Shown here piece by piece: positions 16,601 through 25,343 of a DNA stretch of 64,000 bases. Made by a program: the position numbers and the translations under genes. The stretch spans positions 1 to 64,000 of the forward strand of contig NZ_JADEXU010000029.1 in assembly GCF_015206895.1 (NCBI RefSeq), given 5' to 3'. The DNA comes from Nostoc sp. LEGE 12450 (GTDB lineage Bacteria; Cyanobacteriota; Cyanobacteriia; Cyanobacteriales; Nostocaceae). Positions within the stretch are counted from its first letter, which is position 1. Every line of letters begins with the position of its first letter. The notes under the pieces were generated by a model. That model had not been told where the DNA came from. It saw nothing but the letters and a program-made list of their open reading frames with translations, and searched no databases.

Positions 16601-19167
16601 GAGATATTGATTCAGGTTATCAGTTCGGTCAATTGGCTTTAACTCTAGTGTCAAAGTTAAATGCTCAAGAAATCAAAGCCAAGACACTTCTGATAGTAAA
16701 TACATTTATCCGACCTTGGAAAGATCATCTGAGAGAAACCTTAGAACCTTTTGTGTCAGTTTACTCTAGCGGACTGGAGACAGGTGATTTAGAATTTGCT
16801 GCTTATGGTCTACTAATGTACTCTTATCTCGCTTACTTTAGCGGCAAAGAACTGACTGTCCTTGAAAGAGAGATGGCAATCAATAGAGATGCTATTCATA
16901 AAATCAAGCAAGAAACACCGCTTCATTATCTAGAAACCTATCGGCAGGCTACATTAAATCTGCTTGGAAAATCTGAAAATCCCTGCATTCTAAAGGGTAA
17001 AGCCTGCGATGAGCAAATAAAGTTACGATTGCACGAGCAAGCGAACGACATATTGGGAGTTGCCTACATATATTGGAACAAACTTTTACTTAGTTACTGG
17101 TTTGAAAATTACTCAGAAGCGATTGAAAATACTGCTTTAGCAGAGAAGTATTTAAACGTAGTGGTAGGATTACCTCTTGTTCCTCTATTTCATTTTTACG
17201 ATTCTTTAGTAAGGTTAGCGGTATATCCAGATCGCCAAGCATCAGAACAACACGCAATTATCGATCGCGTCCAAGCTAATCAAGAAAAAATGCAAAAATG
17301 GGCGCATCATGCCCCAACGAATCATTTACACAAATTCTATCTAGTAGAGGCAGAGCGGCATCGGGTTTTAGGGGAAAAAATCGAAGCGATCGAGATGTAT
17401 GACAAAGCGATCGCACTTGCCAAACAAAACGAGTATATCAACGAAGAAGCGATCGCTCACGAACTTGCTGCCAAATTCTATTGGTCATGGGGTAAACAAG
17501 CCATTGCCCAAACATACATGACAAATGCTTACTACACCTATAGCCATTGGGGAGCGATCGCTAAAGTCAAAGATTTAGAAGCACGCTATCCGCAATTGAT
17601 TGTGCAATCAAACACAGAAAAAATAGAACCGAATTACCTGCACAATATTCAAACAAACTCCACGACTAGCGGAGGGGCTGAAATTCTCGACTTGATGGCG
17701 GTGATGAAAGCTTCACAAGTCTTGTCAGAAGAAATGGTGCTGAGTCGCTTGCTCGAAAAATTGATGAAAAATGTCATCGAAAATGCTGGCGCTCAACAAG
17801 GTTACTTTATTGTCAAGCACAATCATCAATGGATGCTAGAAGCGAGGGGAATAATTGAAGGTAAGAACGTTAACGTTGTTGTTAACTTTGAAGATGAAAC
17901 TCATTTACTCTTACTTCCGGTTGCCTTATTCAATTATGTCGAAAGAACCAGAGAAAGCCTGATTTTAGAGGATGCTGTTAAAGACTCTCGCTTTGCGGCT
18001 GATGATTATATCGGCACTCACCAATCTAAATCGATTTTGTGTCTACCACTGATTCACTCTGGCAAGTTTACTGGTCTTCTTTACCTGGAAAATAATCTTA
18101 TTCCTGGTGCTTTTACTTCAGAACGAGTGAGTGTCCTGAGTCTGTTGACAGCACAAATTTCGATTGCGATCGAGAACGCCCGTCTGTACACCAACCTACA
18201 AGCTTATTCGCAACAACTGGAAGCTAATAATGAAGCCTTGCAAGCATCTGAAGTGCGAGAGCGAGAAAAAGCTGACCAACTCGAAAAATCTCTATACAAA
18301 CTGCAACAAACCCAATCTCATCTTGTGCAGACTGAGAAAATGTCAAGCTTAGGGCAACTGGTAGCTGGCGTTGCTCACGAAATCAACAATCCCGTCAATT
18401 TTATCTTTGGCAACCTGACCCATGCCAACGGCTATACCCAAGAGTTGCTAACACTATTGGAACTTTACCAAAAACATTACCCATCTCCCCATCTAGAAAT
18501 TCAGGAAGAAGCTCTAGCAATTGATTTAGAATTCCTGCTGGAAGACCTGCCTAAGCTAATGTCTTCTATGCGGGTTGGAGCAGACCGAATTCGGCAAATT
18601 GTCGCTTCTCTGCGAACCTTCTCACGCATGGACGAAGCCGAGATTAAAGCCGTTGATATTCATCAGGGGATTGATAGTACCCTAATGATTCTGCAACATC
18701 GCCTCAAAGAAAAGTCAGATCGTGTTGGCATTGAGCTTGTTAAGCACTACGGCAACCTACCCCAAGTGGAATGCTATGCAGGGCAACTCAATCAAGTGTT
18801 TATGAATGTGTTGAGTAATGCGATCGATGCTTTAGAAGAGTCATTAGCGGACAATCAAGGACAAATAACAACTCCAACCATAACTATTTACACTGAACAA
18901 ATTGATGCTAATCAAATCGAAATTCGGATTGCAGACAATGGTCTAAGTATACCGGAGTCTGTTCAGCGTCGCTTGTTCGATCCTTTCTTTACCACAAAAC
19001 CTGTGGGTAAAGGGACAGGTATGGGTTTGTCGATTAGCTACCAAATTATCACTGAAAAACATGGTGGCTCACTCTCTTGCATCTCAGAACCAGGTGAGGG
19101 GGCAGAGTTTCAAATCCGCATTCCAATTTGTCAGGAAGTCAGCAAAAACGTTGTAGTTGGCGTTTAG
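13690..19167 (+). CDS. Ser/Thr kinase - AAA ATPase - GAF - histidine kinase fusion
   Basis: An 1825-aa multidomain signalling protein. Order: Ser/Thr kinase (about 5-275; HKDIKPHNIL near 126, with DFS in place of DFG), AAA/NB-ARC-type ATPase (Walker A GYSGIGKTSVV near 334; LVVFLDDLQWAD), a long helical/TPR-like region (about 700-1310), GAF domain (about 1340-1490), coiled coil, HisKA (VAGVAHEINNPVNF; H near 1562) and HATPase (DNGLSIPE, FFTTKPVGKGTGMGLS). Known: such trifunctional kinases are abundant in filamentous cyanobacteria, and HstK of Anabaena is a relative. Monocistronic; no receiver follows directly. Ligand unknown. Confidence 0.93.
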   Translation: MTATLSGYQLLETLHSGSKTVIYRGRRETDNASVIVKTLLCEHPLLEDIARLRHEYQIIETLQIPGIVKAYELKNYQHGLALVLEDIPGCLLQELIATQTTTLITFLKVGINIAQILGELHAQQIIHKDIKPHNILIDPDSGEAKLIDFSISSRLDKENPTLSNPNLLEGTLAYMSPEQTGRMNRAVDYRTDFYSLGVTLYEMLTGILPFQAVDPMELIHSHIAKTPAAPCSETVCRILGDVPEAISAIILKLLAKTAEERYQSAWGLKADLEECLFQLQTTGKIENFVPGRQDKSGHFLIPQTLYGRKAEVATLMAAFKRVAGGSSELMLVSGYSGIGKTSVVNEVHKPIVGARGYFIAGKFDQFKRNIPYASLIQAFQSLIGQLLTESEAQIRVWKDKLLTALGENGQVIIDVIPQVELIIGTVPPVTQLGVAESQNRFNRVFGQFIGVFTTQDHPLVVFLDDLQWADSASLNLIELLMTDSERKYLLLVGAYRDNEVSPTHPLMLSLDKIQSSGAVVDNIVLAPLQLTDVEALISDTLNDTEASKPLARLLFHKTGGNPFFLTQLLKTLHQEDLLTYDFQSGVWQWDIQHIQAIGLTDLNVVELTARNIRKLSLETQSVLKLAACIGNTFNLDILAIVNEASSLRTAGQLWSALQAGLILPLNQDYKIPLAFNQEESGGITLTDVKVDYKFLHDRVQQAAYSLIPDEQKKATHLKIGQLLLLNTTLEERKENIFALVNQLNYGADLLIFETEKYEFAELNLIAGQRAKAATAHDSAIKYLQVGLGLLAEDSWKSQYDLTLALHEEAAEAAFLNGDFEGMQGFVEVVQNCAKTLLDKVNVYEVQIQAYIGQNRLLEAVNTGLQVLKLLGVEFPQEPNASDIGQALGETAAILSGKRIEDLVDLPQMTDPYKLAAMRLMSSIFAPAYMAAPALVPLTVCKQVNLSVQYGNASVSPFAYANYGLLLCGVVGDIDSGYQFGQLALTLVSKLNAQEIKAKTLLIVNTFIRPWKDHLRETLEPFVSVYSSGLETGDLEFAAYGLLMYSYLAYFSGKELTVLEREMAINRDAIHKIKQETPLHYLETYRQATLNLLGKSENPCILKGKACDEQIKLRLHEQANDILGVAYIYWNKLLLSYWFENYSEAIENTALAEKYLNVVVGLPLVPLFHFYDSLVRLAVYPDRQASEQHAIIDRVQANQEKMQKWAHHAPTNHLHKFYLVEAERHRVLGEKIEAIEMYDKAIALAKQNEYINEEAIAHELAAKFYWSWGKQAIAQTYMTNAYYTYSHWGAIAKVKDLEARYPQLIVQSNTEKIEPNYLHNIQTNSTTSGGAEILDLMAVMKASQVLSEEMVLSRLLEKLMKNVIENAGAQQGYFIVKHNHQWMLEARGIIEGKNVNVVVNFEDETHLLLLPVALFNYVERTRESLILEDAVKDSRFAADDYIGTHQSKSILCLPLIHSGKFTGLLYLENNLIPGAFTSERVSVLSLLTAQISIAIENARLYTNLQAYSQQLEANNEALQASEVREREKADQLEKSLYKLQQTQSHLVQTEKMSSLGQLVAGVAHEINNPVNFIFGNLTHANGYTQELLTLLELYQKHYPSPHLEIQEEALAIDLEFLLEDLPKLMSSMRVGADRIRQIVASLRTFSRMDEAEIKAVDIHQGIDSTLMILQHRLKEKSDRVGIELVKHYGNLPQVECYAGQLNQVFMNVLSNAIDALEESLADNQGQITTPTITIYTEQIDANQIEIRIADNGLSIPESVQRRLFDPFFTTKPVGKGTGMGLSISYQIITEKHGGSLSCISEPGEGAEFQIRIPICQEVSKNVVVGV

Positions 19168-19186
19168 AAGTAGGGGGTAGGAGGCA

Positions 19187-19294
19187 CTTTCAAGGGCAGG
19201 TTTTTAGAAAAGGGTAGATGATAGGATAAAACATCGTGGCACAAAGCGGGTCATGAACGAGTATTCAGGCTTGAACAGTTGGATAGCGATCGTT
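19187..19294. mobile_element. IS end fragment (inverted relative to 21068..21283)
   Basis: Bases 19187-19286 are a perfect 100-bp inverted copy of 21184-21283. It begins with the terminal repeat CTTTCAAGGGCAGGTTTTT and runs into the first codons of a transposase-like frame (MNEYSGLNSW) before diverging after 19294. It is a truncated IS end; no transposase gene remains. Confidence 0.8.
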
Positions 19295-19353
19295 TATGGC
19301 GATGCTTGATGCAGAGAGTGTGCGTAAGTCATAAAGGAGCCAAAAGCATAAAG

Positions 19354-20370
19354 TTAAGCTGGGAACGAGAGATGTACACTACGGCGGTACTCGCCTGGTG
19401 TAGTCCCTGTCCAACGTTTAAAGGCATGATAGAAGGCGCTAGTTTCTGAAAAGCCAAGGAGAAAAGCAACTTCACAGATGGCGATATGGCGTTCTTGGAG
19501 ATAGTAAATGGACAACTGTTGCCGCATTTGGTCTAACAGTTCTTGATAAGAAGTTCCGGCTTTTTTAAGTTGGCGTTGCAGAGTGCGAGGAGTATATCCT
19601 AGACGATGAGCGATCGCTTCCAAGCTAGGGTTACTAGTACGCAGTCCTTCACTAATCAGCTGAAGTACTCTGTCTACAAGAGTTTCATTTCGTGGTAATC
19701 GAGCTAACAAATCCTCAGCATAGCGATCAAGGATGCTACATAGGCCAGGGTCTGATTTCAACACTGGTTGCCCAAGAAAAGCAACATCAAATAAAATTTC
19801 CGCTGTTGGTTGATTGAACTCTAACAGAGCGCGAAATAAACAGCGGTAAGCAGAAATATCTTCTGGTGTTGAGATCGGAAAGTTGACTTGGATTGGCACC
19901 CAATCTAGTCCAGTTATCCTGCGAACAGCAACGACGATACTTGCTAAACCCCACTGAACGCAAACCACAGGCGGTTGAGGTAGTCCGAAAGTAATACTAG
20001 TCAGTTGGGTTACGTTGTCTTCGGTTTTCAGAAAGAACTTGATACCTGTGTGTAACAATTCCGAGTATCGGACTATCCTTGACAACACTTCAGCCACGTC
20101 TGTGCAGCTATTAATCACATAGCCAAGTATATCCCAGGTGGCGGGGACATTAAATTCTGGTAGATGTAAACCAATATAGCGATCGCCAGACTGATGAACA
20201 ATCTCTTGCCAGAGAGCATAATACTGTTCGCGGGAAATTCGGGCATCAGCATTTTCAAGGATGGATGCATCGAGTCCAATGGCAGCCAAGAGCGCCTCCG
20301 GCTGTAAGTTGACACCACGCGCTGCATTGAGAATGCCTTGCACAAACTTAATTGAGACAGTGTGGAACAT
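19354..20370 (-). CDS. AraC family transcriptional regulator
   Basis: A 338-aa protein with an N-terminal arabinose-binding-like regulatory domain of the OruR/ArgR-type (about 15-210) and a C-terminal double HTH (about 235-330: LEAIAHRLGYTPRTLQRQLKKAG and ICEVAFLLGFSETSAFYHAFKRWTG with TTPGEYR). Known: this AraC subgroup usually senses a small molecule and controls nearby catabolic or stress genes. Here no obvious target is adjacent; it is divergent from a receiver protein, and both are enclosed by inverted IS remnants, suggesting they may have moved or been rearranged together. Confidence 0.9.
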   Translation of the reverse strand: MFHTVSIKFVQGILNAARGVNLQPEALLAAIGLDASILENADARISREQYYALWQEIVHQSGDRYIGLHLPEFNVPATWDILGYVINSCTDVAEVLSRIVRYSELLHTGIKFFLKTEDNVTQLTSITFGLPQPPVVCVQWGLASIVVAVRRITGLDWVPIQVNFPISTPEDISAYRCLFRALLEFNQPTAEILFDVAFLGQPVLKSDPGLCSILDRYAEDLLARLPRNETLVDRVLQLISEGLRTSNPSLEAIAHRLGYTPRTLQRQLKKAGTSYQELLDQMRQQLSIYYLQERHIAICEVAFLLGFSETSAFYHAFKRWTGTTPGEYRRSVHLSFPA

Positions 20371-20589
20371 ACAACACGACTCGACGAAGATTGCTGTTAG
20401 TCATTTAATTGTAATTACCTGCTTGAGGTTTAAATATCAAACTTTTTGTCGCATTGAATCAATGCTTCCAGCTAAATAACAACAGTAACTTCATAGATAA
20501 AGGGGCTTGATTAGCAAGCTCCCAAAAATATACTCACTTGACCAACTTTGCCTAAAAATTGATCAAGCAACTAGGGAGGCTCTGCGATC

Positions 20590-21057
20590 GTGTCAGATAA
20601 TTTTTTTGATTTGCATCTTGAAGATGATATAGATATCTTTAAAGGGTTGACAATTCTTGCGGTAGATGACACAAACGATATCTTGATTCTAATTAGCTAT
20701 ATTTTTGAAAGCTATGGAATTCATGTGATGACCGCATCATCAGCTACGGCAGCATTTGAAATAATTAAACAATTCCCGGTGGATCTTTTAATAAGTGATA
20801 TTGCTATGCCAGAAAAGTCTGGGTATTGGTTAATACAGAAAGTTAGAACACTTACGCATCCACAAAAAAGAGAAATTCCGGCAATTGCTTTTACTGGCAG
20901 TGTTGAAGATAATTCCTCTGAAAAGGCTCTGGCGTTTGGGTTTCATATCTATCTTCAAAAGTCTTCTACCCCGAAGCTGTTAATCACAGAAGTAGTAAAA
21001 CTACTATTAGGGGTAGTGTTACGCAAACCAACTTCATCGCTTGAAAATAGGGGATGA
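20590..21057 (+). CDS. stand-alone response regulator receiver protein
   Basis: A 155-aa protein consisting of a CheY-like receiver only: acidic pair D26/D27, phospho-acceptor D70 (LLISDIAMPEKSG), T102 and K124. The start is GTG 20590, with AGGGAGG about 10 bases upstream. There is no output domain, so it acts through protein contacts or in a phosphorelay. It is divergent from the AraC gene; no cognate kinase is adjacent, although two large histidine kinases occur in the window. Confidence 0.9.
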   Translation: MSDNFFDLHLEDDIDIFKGLTILAVDDTNDILILISYIFESYGIHVMTASSATAAFEIIKQFPVDLLISDIAMPEKSGYWLIQKVRTLTHPQKREIPAIAFTGSVEDNSSEKALAFGFHIYLQKSSTPKLLITEVVKLLLGVVLRKPTSSLENRG

Positions 21058-21067
21058 GGGAGCAGGG

Positions 21068-21283
21068 CTTTCAAGGGCAGGTTTTTTGTTTAAGCCGATG
21101 AGAAAGCTGTGGGACTAAACTCCACATTGCCAAAACTTTCGCTTGTGGCCGACTTAGGTGTGGTAGCTTTTGGTTAACGATCACTATCCAACTGTTCAAG
21201 CCTGAATACTCGTTCATGACCCGCTTTGTGCCACGATGTTTTATCCTATCATCTACCCTTTTCTAAAAACCTGCCCTTGAAAG
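21068..21283. mobile_element. 216-bp IS remnant / MITE with terminal inverted repeats
   Basis: The element is bounded by CTTTCAAGGGCAGGTTTTT on the left and its complement on the right. A minus-strand frame from ATG 21217 reads MNEYSGLNSW...LPHLSRPQAKVLAMWSL and stops inside the element. LPHLSxPQAxVLAxWS resembles the N-terminus of a common cyanobacterial IS4-type transposase, so this is an internally deleted IS. It starts 10 bp after the receiver gene. No clear target-site duplication. Confidence 0.8.
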
Positions 21284-21405
21284 GGTAGGAGGCAGGGGGC
21301 AGGAGGAGGCAGAGGGAAGGGGACAAGAAGTAGGGGGTAGGAGGTAGAAACATGTTTATCTTGTCTTCTTTCTTGCTCTCTTTTAAACTTACGAAACAAT
21401 ACATA

Positions 21406-21437
21406 CGGTAGGGGCAATTCATGAATTGCCCCTACCG
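21406..21437. repeat. perfect 32-bp palindrome downstream of cysK
   Basis: The sequence from CGGTAGGGGCAATTC to GAATTGCCCCTACCG is fully self-complementary. It lies 43 bases beyond the cysK stop and could act as its transcription-end hairpin, though no T-run follows in the cysK direction. A similar GGGGCAATTCATGAATTGCCCC motif is a dispersed repeat; a relative lies near 36166. Confidence 0.7.
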
Positions 21438-21479
21438 GAAAATCTTTCTTTTTGACTGTTGTTTGCGTAAGTCTTATCT

Positions 21480-22439
21480 TTAACGCACGCCAGCAGTTTC
21501 TAAGGATAAGTCTTGAAACATGGGGGTGCTGAGGTAACGTTCGCCGAAGGAAGGCTGAATCATCACGATTAAACGTCCGGCATTTTCTGGACGTTTACCT
21601 ACTTGAATGGCAGCACACAAAGCTGCACCAGAGGATATGCCAGATAATAAGCCTTCTTCTTTTGCCAAACGTCGCCCGTAAGCGATCGCTTGTTCATCGC
21701 TGACTCTAATTACTTCATCAACCAATTCTAGGCGAAGAACATCGGGGATAAATCCGGCACCAATACCTTGAATTCTGTGTGGCCCGGCTTCACCACCGGA
21801 GAGAACTGGGCTGTTGCTGGGTTCAACTGCGATCGCCTTAAAAGTCTTCTTACGACCTTTAAGTACCTCTGCAATCCCAGTAATCGTCCCACCAGTACCT
21901 ACCCCAGCAATAACAATATCGACTTCTCCGTCTGTATCTGTCCAAATTTCTTCGGCGGTAGTTTCCTGGTGAACTTTAGGATTGGCAGGGTTGCGGAACT
22001 GTTGCAGCATAAAAGCATTGGGAGTATTAGCCACAATCTCTTCGGCTTTGCGAATAGCTCCCCGCATTCCTTCCGCGCCTGGTGTCAACTCTAAAGACGC
22101 GCCATAAGCTCTCAACATAGCGCGTCGTTCTTGGCTCATCGTCTCTGGCATTGTCAAAATTAAACGGTAGCCACGTGCTGCTGCTACCATCGCTAGAGCA
22201 ATTCCTGTATTACCTGAAGTAGGCTCAACTAAAATAGTCTTTCCAGGCTCAATTGAGCCAGCCGCTTCTGCTGAAAGTACCATACTTAACCCAATACGGT
22301 CTTTCACCGAAGCTGCTGGGTTCATACCTTCTAATTTGACAACTATCCTTGCTACTACTCCCTCAGCTTGAGGAATCTTGTTCAGTTGAACTAAAGGAGT
22401 TCGTCCAATCAGTTCTGTTATATCTTGAGCAATTCGCAT
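21480..22439 (-). CDS. cysK: cysteine synthase A (O-acetylserine sulfhydrylase)
   Basis: A 319-aa PLP enzyme that makes cysteine from O-acetylserine and sulfide in the cytosol. Visible: PLP lysine K46 in NPAASVKDR, substrate loop TSGNTG (74-79), phosphate-binding GTGGTITG (181-188), and GISSGA near 268. Length and motif order are those of CysK. The C-terminus is standard. Monocistronic, with AT-rich sequence upstream and a palindrome downstream. Cyanobacteria often have several paralogues, so CysK versus CysM specificity is inferred from overall similarity. Confidence 0.93.
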   Translation of the reverse strand: MRIAQDITELIGRTPLVQLNKIPQAEGVVARIVVKLEGMNPAASVKDRIGLSMVLSAEAAGSIEPGKTILVEPTSGNTGIALAMVAAARGYRLILTMPETMSQERRAMLRAYGASLELTPGAEGMRGAIRKAEEIVANTPNAFMLQQFRNPANPKVHQETTAEEIWTDTDGEVDIVIAGVGTGGTITGIAEVLKGRKKTFKAIAVEPSNSPVLSGGEAGPHRIQGIGAGFIPDVLRLELVDEVIRVSDEQAIAYGRRLAKEEGLLSGISSGAALCAAIQVGKRPENAGRLIVMIQPSFGERYLSTPMFQDLSLETAGVR

Positions 22440-23433
22440 TATTTAACTCCTAAAATCCTAAATCTTAGTACAGAGTATTTACTTATAACAATAAGCTTTT
22501 GTGTATTTAATTTGCAGTTTAGTGCCAATGAGTGCATATACTATGTATTCTAACTAAACCACAAAATCTGAAAGTTTAGGAAGAACTTTTATCAGATGCT
22601 CTCATTGATTCTCATTTCAGCAGATGTCTACCTTGCCATTATTTTATTTTACCATTTGGAATTGCTGACTGTTGTCTCTTAGGCTAAGATCAATTTTTAT
22701 ATTTCTGTATATATGAATAATTTTTATCATCGTTCTCTATTTGTTAGGGAAATATAACTTAGTTTCAAAACATTTAATGGATTTTCTGAATTTATTAGTT
22801 TATCTTTATCAAAAGACATCGATATTTACTTTTGAGTGCAGATTTTGTCTACTAAAACTTGCATTAAAAACAGTTCTAAAGCTTTGCCTACATTGGTTTT
22901 AGACTGAGTACAAAAACACCAGAACCCCACTTTAAAAACACTAGCACCCCATCTCAAAAACACTAGCACCCATACCCCAATATTTTTTTATAATACTTAT
23001 CTGATGAGGATTACAGCCGTTGAGTACTATTCTAATGAATTTAATAATCTTAACAGGGCTGGGGTAAACTGTTTTGTGGAGAGCGACTGATATAAATCGT
23101 ATAGGATTTACGCAGAGATTCCCCTCTACCCCCCAACATTCCTGAGCGAAAGCTGAGTGAACTAGGGGGGACTTCTTAATCTCCCTTTTGAGAGCAAGAT
23201 GAAACCACATTCGAGAATCTAAGTGTGTTCTTTCTGATTGAATAATCCTACGTTTTGCGAAAATGTTAGTAACTTTTCAGTGGTCAGTAGTCAGTGATAA
23301 TTAGAAAACCAACTGACAGCTAACAATTGTGAAAATTACCGTTTACACATATTTTAATATCAAAACTGTTTCAGATAAACAGCAAATGATATTTTCTTAC
23401 TGGGTGCATACTACCTAGCAAGGGAGAGCCAAG
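22440..23433. other. 1-kb intergenic region with small repeats
   Basis: Nothing protein-like is convincing here. At 22911-22978 there are three copies of a unit of about 22 bases (AAAAACACTAGCACCCCATCTC type). Near 23100-23190 lies a CCCCTCTACCCCCC ... GGGGGGACTTCTTAATC inverted repeat of the dispersed type. A 89-codon leftward frame overlaps these repeats and is not supported. Confidence 0.6.
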
Positions 23434-23856
23434 ATGAAAGCCAAACTTTTAAATGTTCTTACAGTTTGCGTAGTTATTTTAGCAGTGCTTTCTCCAGAAC
23501 TAGTAGTATTTGGCATTGTTTGGGAGCGACATCTGGATTTAGTAAAATCTCAGAATTTAGCCTACGAAGTTAACAAGACTACTAAAAATGCTCCCGACTT
23601 GGCTCCCCAGACAGAGGTTACACATTCCCCTCAGACTAGCATCCAATCCTCTGACCGTAATGTGATTAATCAAATGCTGACTGTTGCTGAACAATATAAA
23701 TTTGCCGCTATCTTGCAATGGTTCTTCTTGTTAACCCCTATTTGCGTTGGGTTAGGAATTCTCTTTTACGACAGATATCTTGTACATCGTGCGGCTGTTT
23801 TAAAAGAACAAGTTGAAATGTTGGAAAGACTGTGGCAACAAAGTATCGAACAGTGA
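23434..23856 (+). CDS. small membrane protein with two helices, unknown function
   Basis: A 140-aa protein with a hydrophobic helix at about 6-30 and another near 90-112 (AAILQWFFLLTPICVGLGILFY), joined by a polar, Ser/Thr/Pro/Gln-rich loop of about 60 residues and ending in a charged helical tail. AAGGGAGAG lies ten bases before the ATG. No family recognised. It is followed 44 bp later by two more small unknown genes in the same direction, so the three may form an operon. Confidence 0.7.
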   Translation: MKAKLLNVLTVCVVILAVLSPELVVFGIVWERHLDLVKSQNLAYEVNKTTKNAPDLAPQTEVTHSPQTSIQSSDRNVINQMLTVAEQYKFAAILQWFFLLTPICVGLGILFYDRYLVHRAAVLKEQVEMLERLWQQSIEQ

Positions 23857-23900
23857 CCAATTCCCAATTAACCCACTAAAATCAACCAAAACAAAACACC

Positions 23901-24182
23901 ATGTCAGAACAACGCCAGCAACTGTATTTTAATCTGATTGATGAATTGCTCAAGTGCCCTAATGGTCAAGAACCAGAAATTTTAGAATCTAAGCCAGAAT
24001 TAATTGACTCTGGTTTCGTAGAAACAATGTTACAAGTAGCAACGATGTTTGCACATGAAGGCAATCAAGATGGTGCCAAGTTTTTATTTTTTGTGGCGCG
24101 TGAGCTAGCTAAAGAATTGGGTTTATACCCAGAAGTTCCCAATACTGAAGTTGAAAATCCTGAAGTTGCCAATAAGGAGTAA
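23901..24182 (+). CDS. conserved-looking small helical protein (93 aa), unknown function
   Basis: A soluble, mostly helical protein. QQLYFNLIDELLKCPNGQEPEILESKPELIDSGFVETM resembles the short leader repeats seen at the N-terminus of cyanobacterial CHAT/TPR proteins, here as a free-standing unit. The tail has two near-repeats of the form (E)VPNTEVENPEV. The stop is 2 bp before the next start, indicating co-translation. Function unknown. Confidence 0.7.
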   Translation: MSEQRQQLYFNLIDELLKCPNGQEPEILESKPELIDSGFVETMLQVATMFAHEGNQDGAKFLFFVARELAKELGLYPEVPNTEVENPEVANKE

Positions 24183-24184
24183 AA

Positions 24185-24496
24185 ATGCTGTTGACTTCAA
24201 CGGATGCGGGACAAATCGCTTTAGAACTGCTCATGGCAGATTGGAATATTTCAGAAGAGAATCGAGAGTGGTTCACAATCTTTAACTCTCGTCTGATTGG
24301 CGAGAGTTGGTACACTGTGGAATTAGGTGTAGAAGGATTTCCCGATAGATGGTTTATTCAAGTATATGACACTGGAGCTTGCGATCCAAACTATACATTT
24401 ATATCACCAATCCGTGGTTCTGAAGGATTCACAGATTTTGTAAATGTGCCCGATATCATAGCAGAGGTATTAGTTTGTGAACGCAATGCTCGATAA
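24185..24496 (+). CDS. unknown protein of 103 aa
   Basis: A soluble protein with several aromatic residues (NREWFTIFNSRLIGESWYTVELGVEG, DRWFIQVYDTGACDPNYTF) suggesting a small beta-rich fold. It starts 2 bp after the preceding stop, so the two are almost surely translated from one message. No motif allows a function to be named. Confidence 0.7.
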   Translation: MLLTSTDAGQIALELLMADWNISEENREWFTIFNSRLIGESWYTVELGVEGFPDRWFIQVYDTGACDPNYTFISPIRGSEGFTDFVNVPDIIAEVLVCERNAR

Positions 24497-24845
24497 TAAT
24501 TAAAAATTCAACATTTAGAATTCAATATTGAAATGTGCTGATTAAATACATTTTATTTGAATTCATAGTTTTTGATATCAGAGTATTTGGGAGCATCTAT
24601 CCTTGGCAAATATACCTGTCGATGATAAATCGCGGTAGAAGTGGATTTTGCCTTGATAGCCGCGATCAAGGCATTCAAACTAATACTTTGATATTTGATT
24701 CAATATAAAGATGCTTTACGCAAATCGGAGGTGATACCAAATAAGGTACACCTCTTTTTTTATGTAATATTTAATATTTTATTTAAGCCTAATAAGATAT
24801 TTTGTCATATTTAATTGATAAAATTATGTTATATTAAATAGCGTG
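24497..24845. other. intergenic region with an inverted repeat and a terminator
   Basis: About 350 bases. It holds an inverted repeat around GCCTTGATAGCCGCGATCAAGGC (about 24651-24673) and a strong intrinsic terminator at 24728-24761. The terminator is 230 bases beyond the last stop, so either the operon has a long 3' end or a small RNA is made here. Confidence 0.5.
24728..24761 (+). terminator. intrinsic terminator
   Basis: GAGGTG-A-TACC, loop AAATAA, GGTA-CACCTC, followed by seven Ts: a 10-bp stem with one bulged A and a T-run, a textbook Rho-independent shape. Confidence 0.85.
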
Positions 24846-25208
24846 ATGGACGCTACAGAAATATCAGTTCCAATGATTGCTGAAGATATCTTAGCCAAAG
24901 AATTCACAAGAGTCCTCAACCACTACTACCCAAAAGTTGGGGAATTACTAGATGGGTGTTATGTGAAAGTCATCACCTGTTTTTGGGGACGACCTGCTAG
25001 ACGGTTGCAATATATAGGAATTTATTGCTCTGACGAAATGATTTCCTATGTGCAAGCCCACAAAGAAATTCTCAGAGAAGTAGCAGACAATATGGGCCTA
25101 GTCCAAGTAGTCTGCATGAATGCCAAACGATTATTGCGCGATCCGATGTCGAAGGTCAAACATAACAACCCACGTCTATGGTTGGAGTTGCAGTGGGTTG
25201 CAAATTAG
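24846..25208 (+). CDS. unknown protein of 120 aa
   Basis: A soluble protein with patches such as NHYYPKVGELLDGCYVKVITCFWGRPARRLQYIGIYC and a basic C-terminal half; it contains four cysteines without a clear metal-binding spacing. ATG 24846 is preferred over GTG 24843. It is single, preceded by a terminator and followed by a dispersed hairpin repeat. I do not recognise the family. Confidence 0.65.
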   Translation: MDATEISVPMIAEDILAKEFTRVLNHYYPKVGELLDGCYVKVITCFWGRPARRLQYIGIYCSDEMISYVQAHKEILREVADNMGLVQVVCMNAKRLLRDPMSKVKHNNPRLWLELQWVAN

Positions 25209-25274
25209 TCTTTGATCGCATTAATGGAGAGGAGTAAAGGTATTTGTAGTGAAGACTTTAGTCCTCAAATATTG

Positions 25275-25297
25275 AAGCACTAAAGTGCTTACTACGA
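25275..25297. repeat. dispersed hairpin repeat (AAGCACTAAAGTGCTTACTACGA)
   Basis: The 23-bp sequence AAGCACTAAAGTGCTT plus ACTACGA occurs again, inverted, at 53153-53175 directly after hupS. Its core GCACTWWAGTGC is self-complementary. It is a REP-like intergenic element. Confidence 0.75.
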
Positions 25298-25343
25298 ACA
25301 GATTGACCACTAGAATAGCCAGCACAAAGTATCAAAGCAAGTA

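Noticed and set aside
22941-23210. 89-aa leftward frame
   Set aside because: Runs through CCCCTCTACCCCCC-type dispersed repeats and the small tandem units; no ribosome site.
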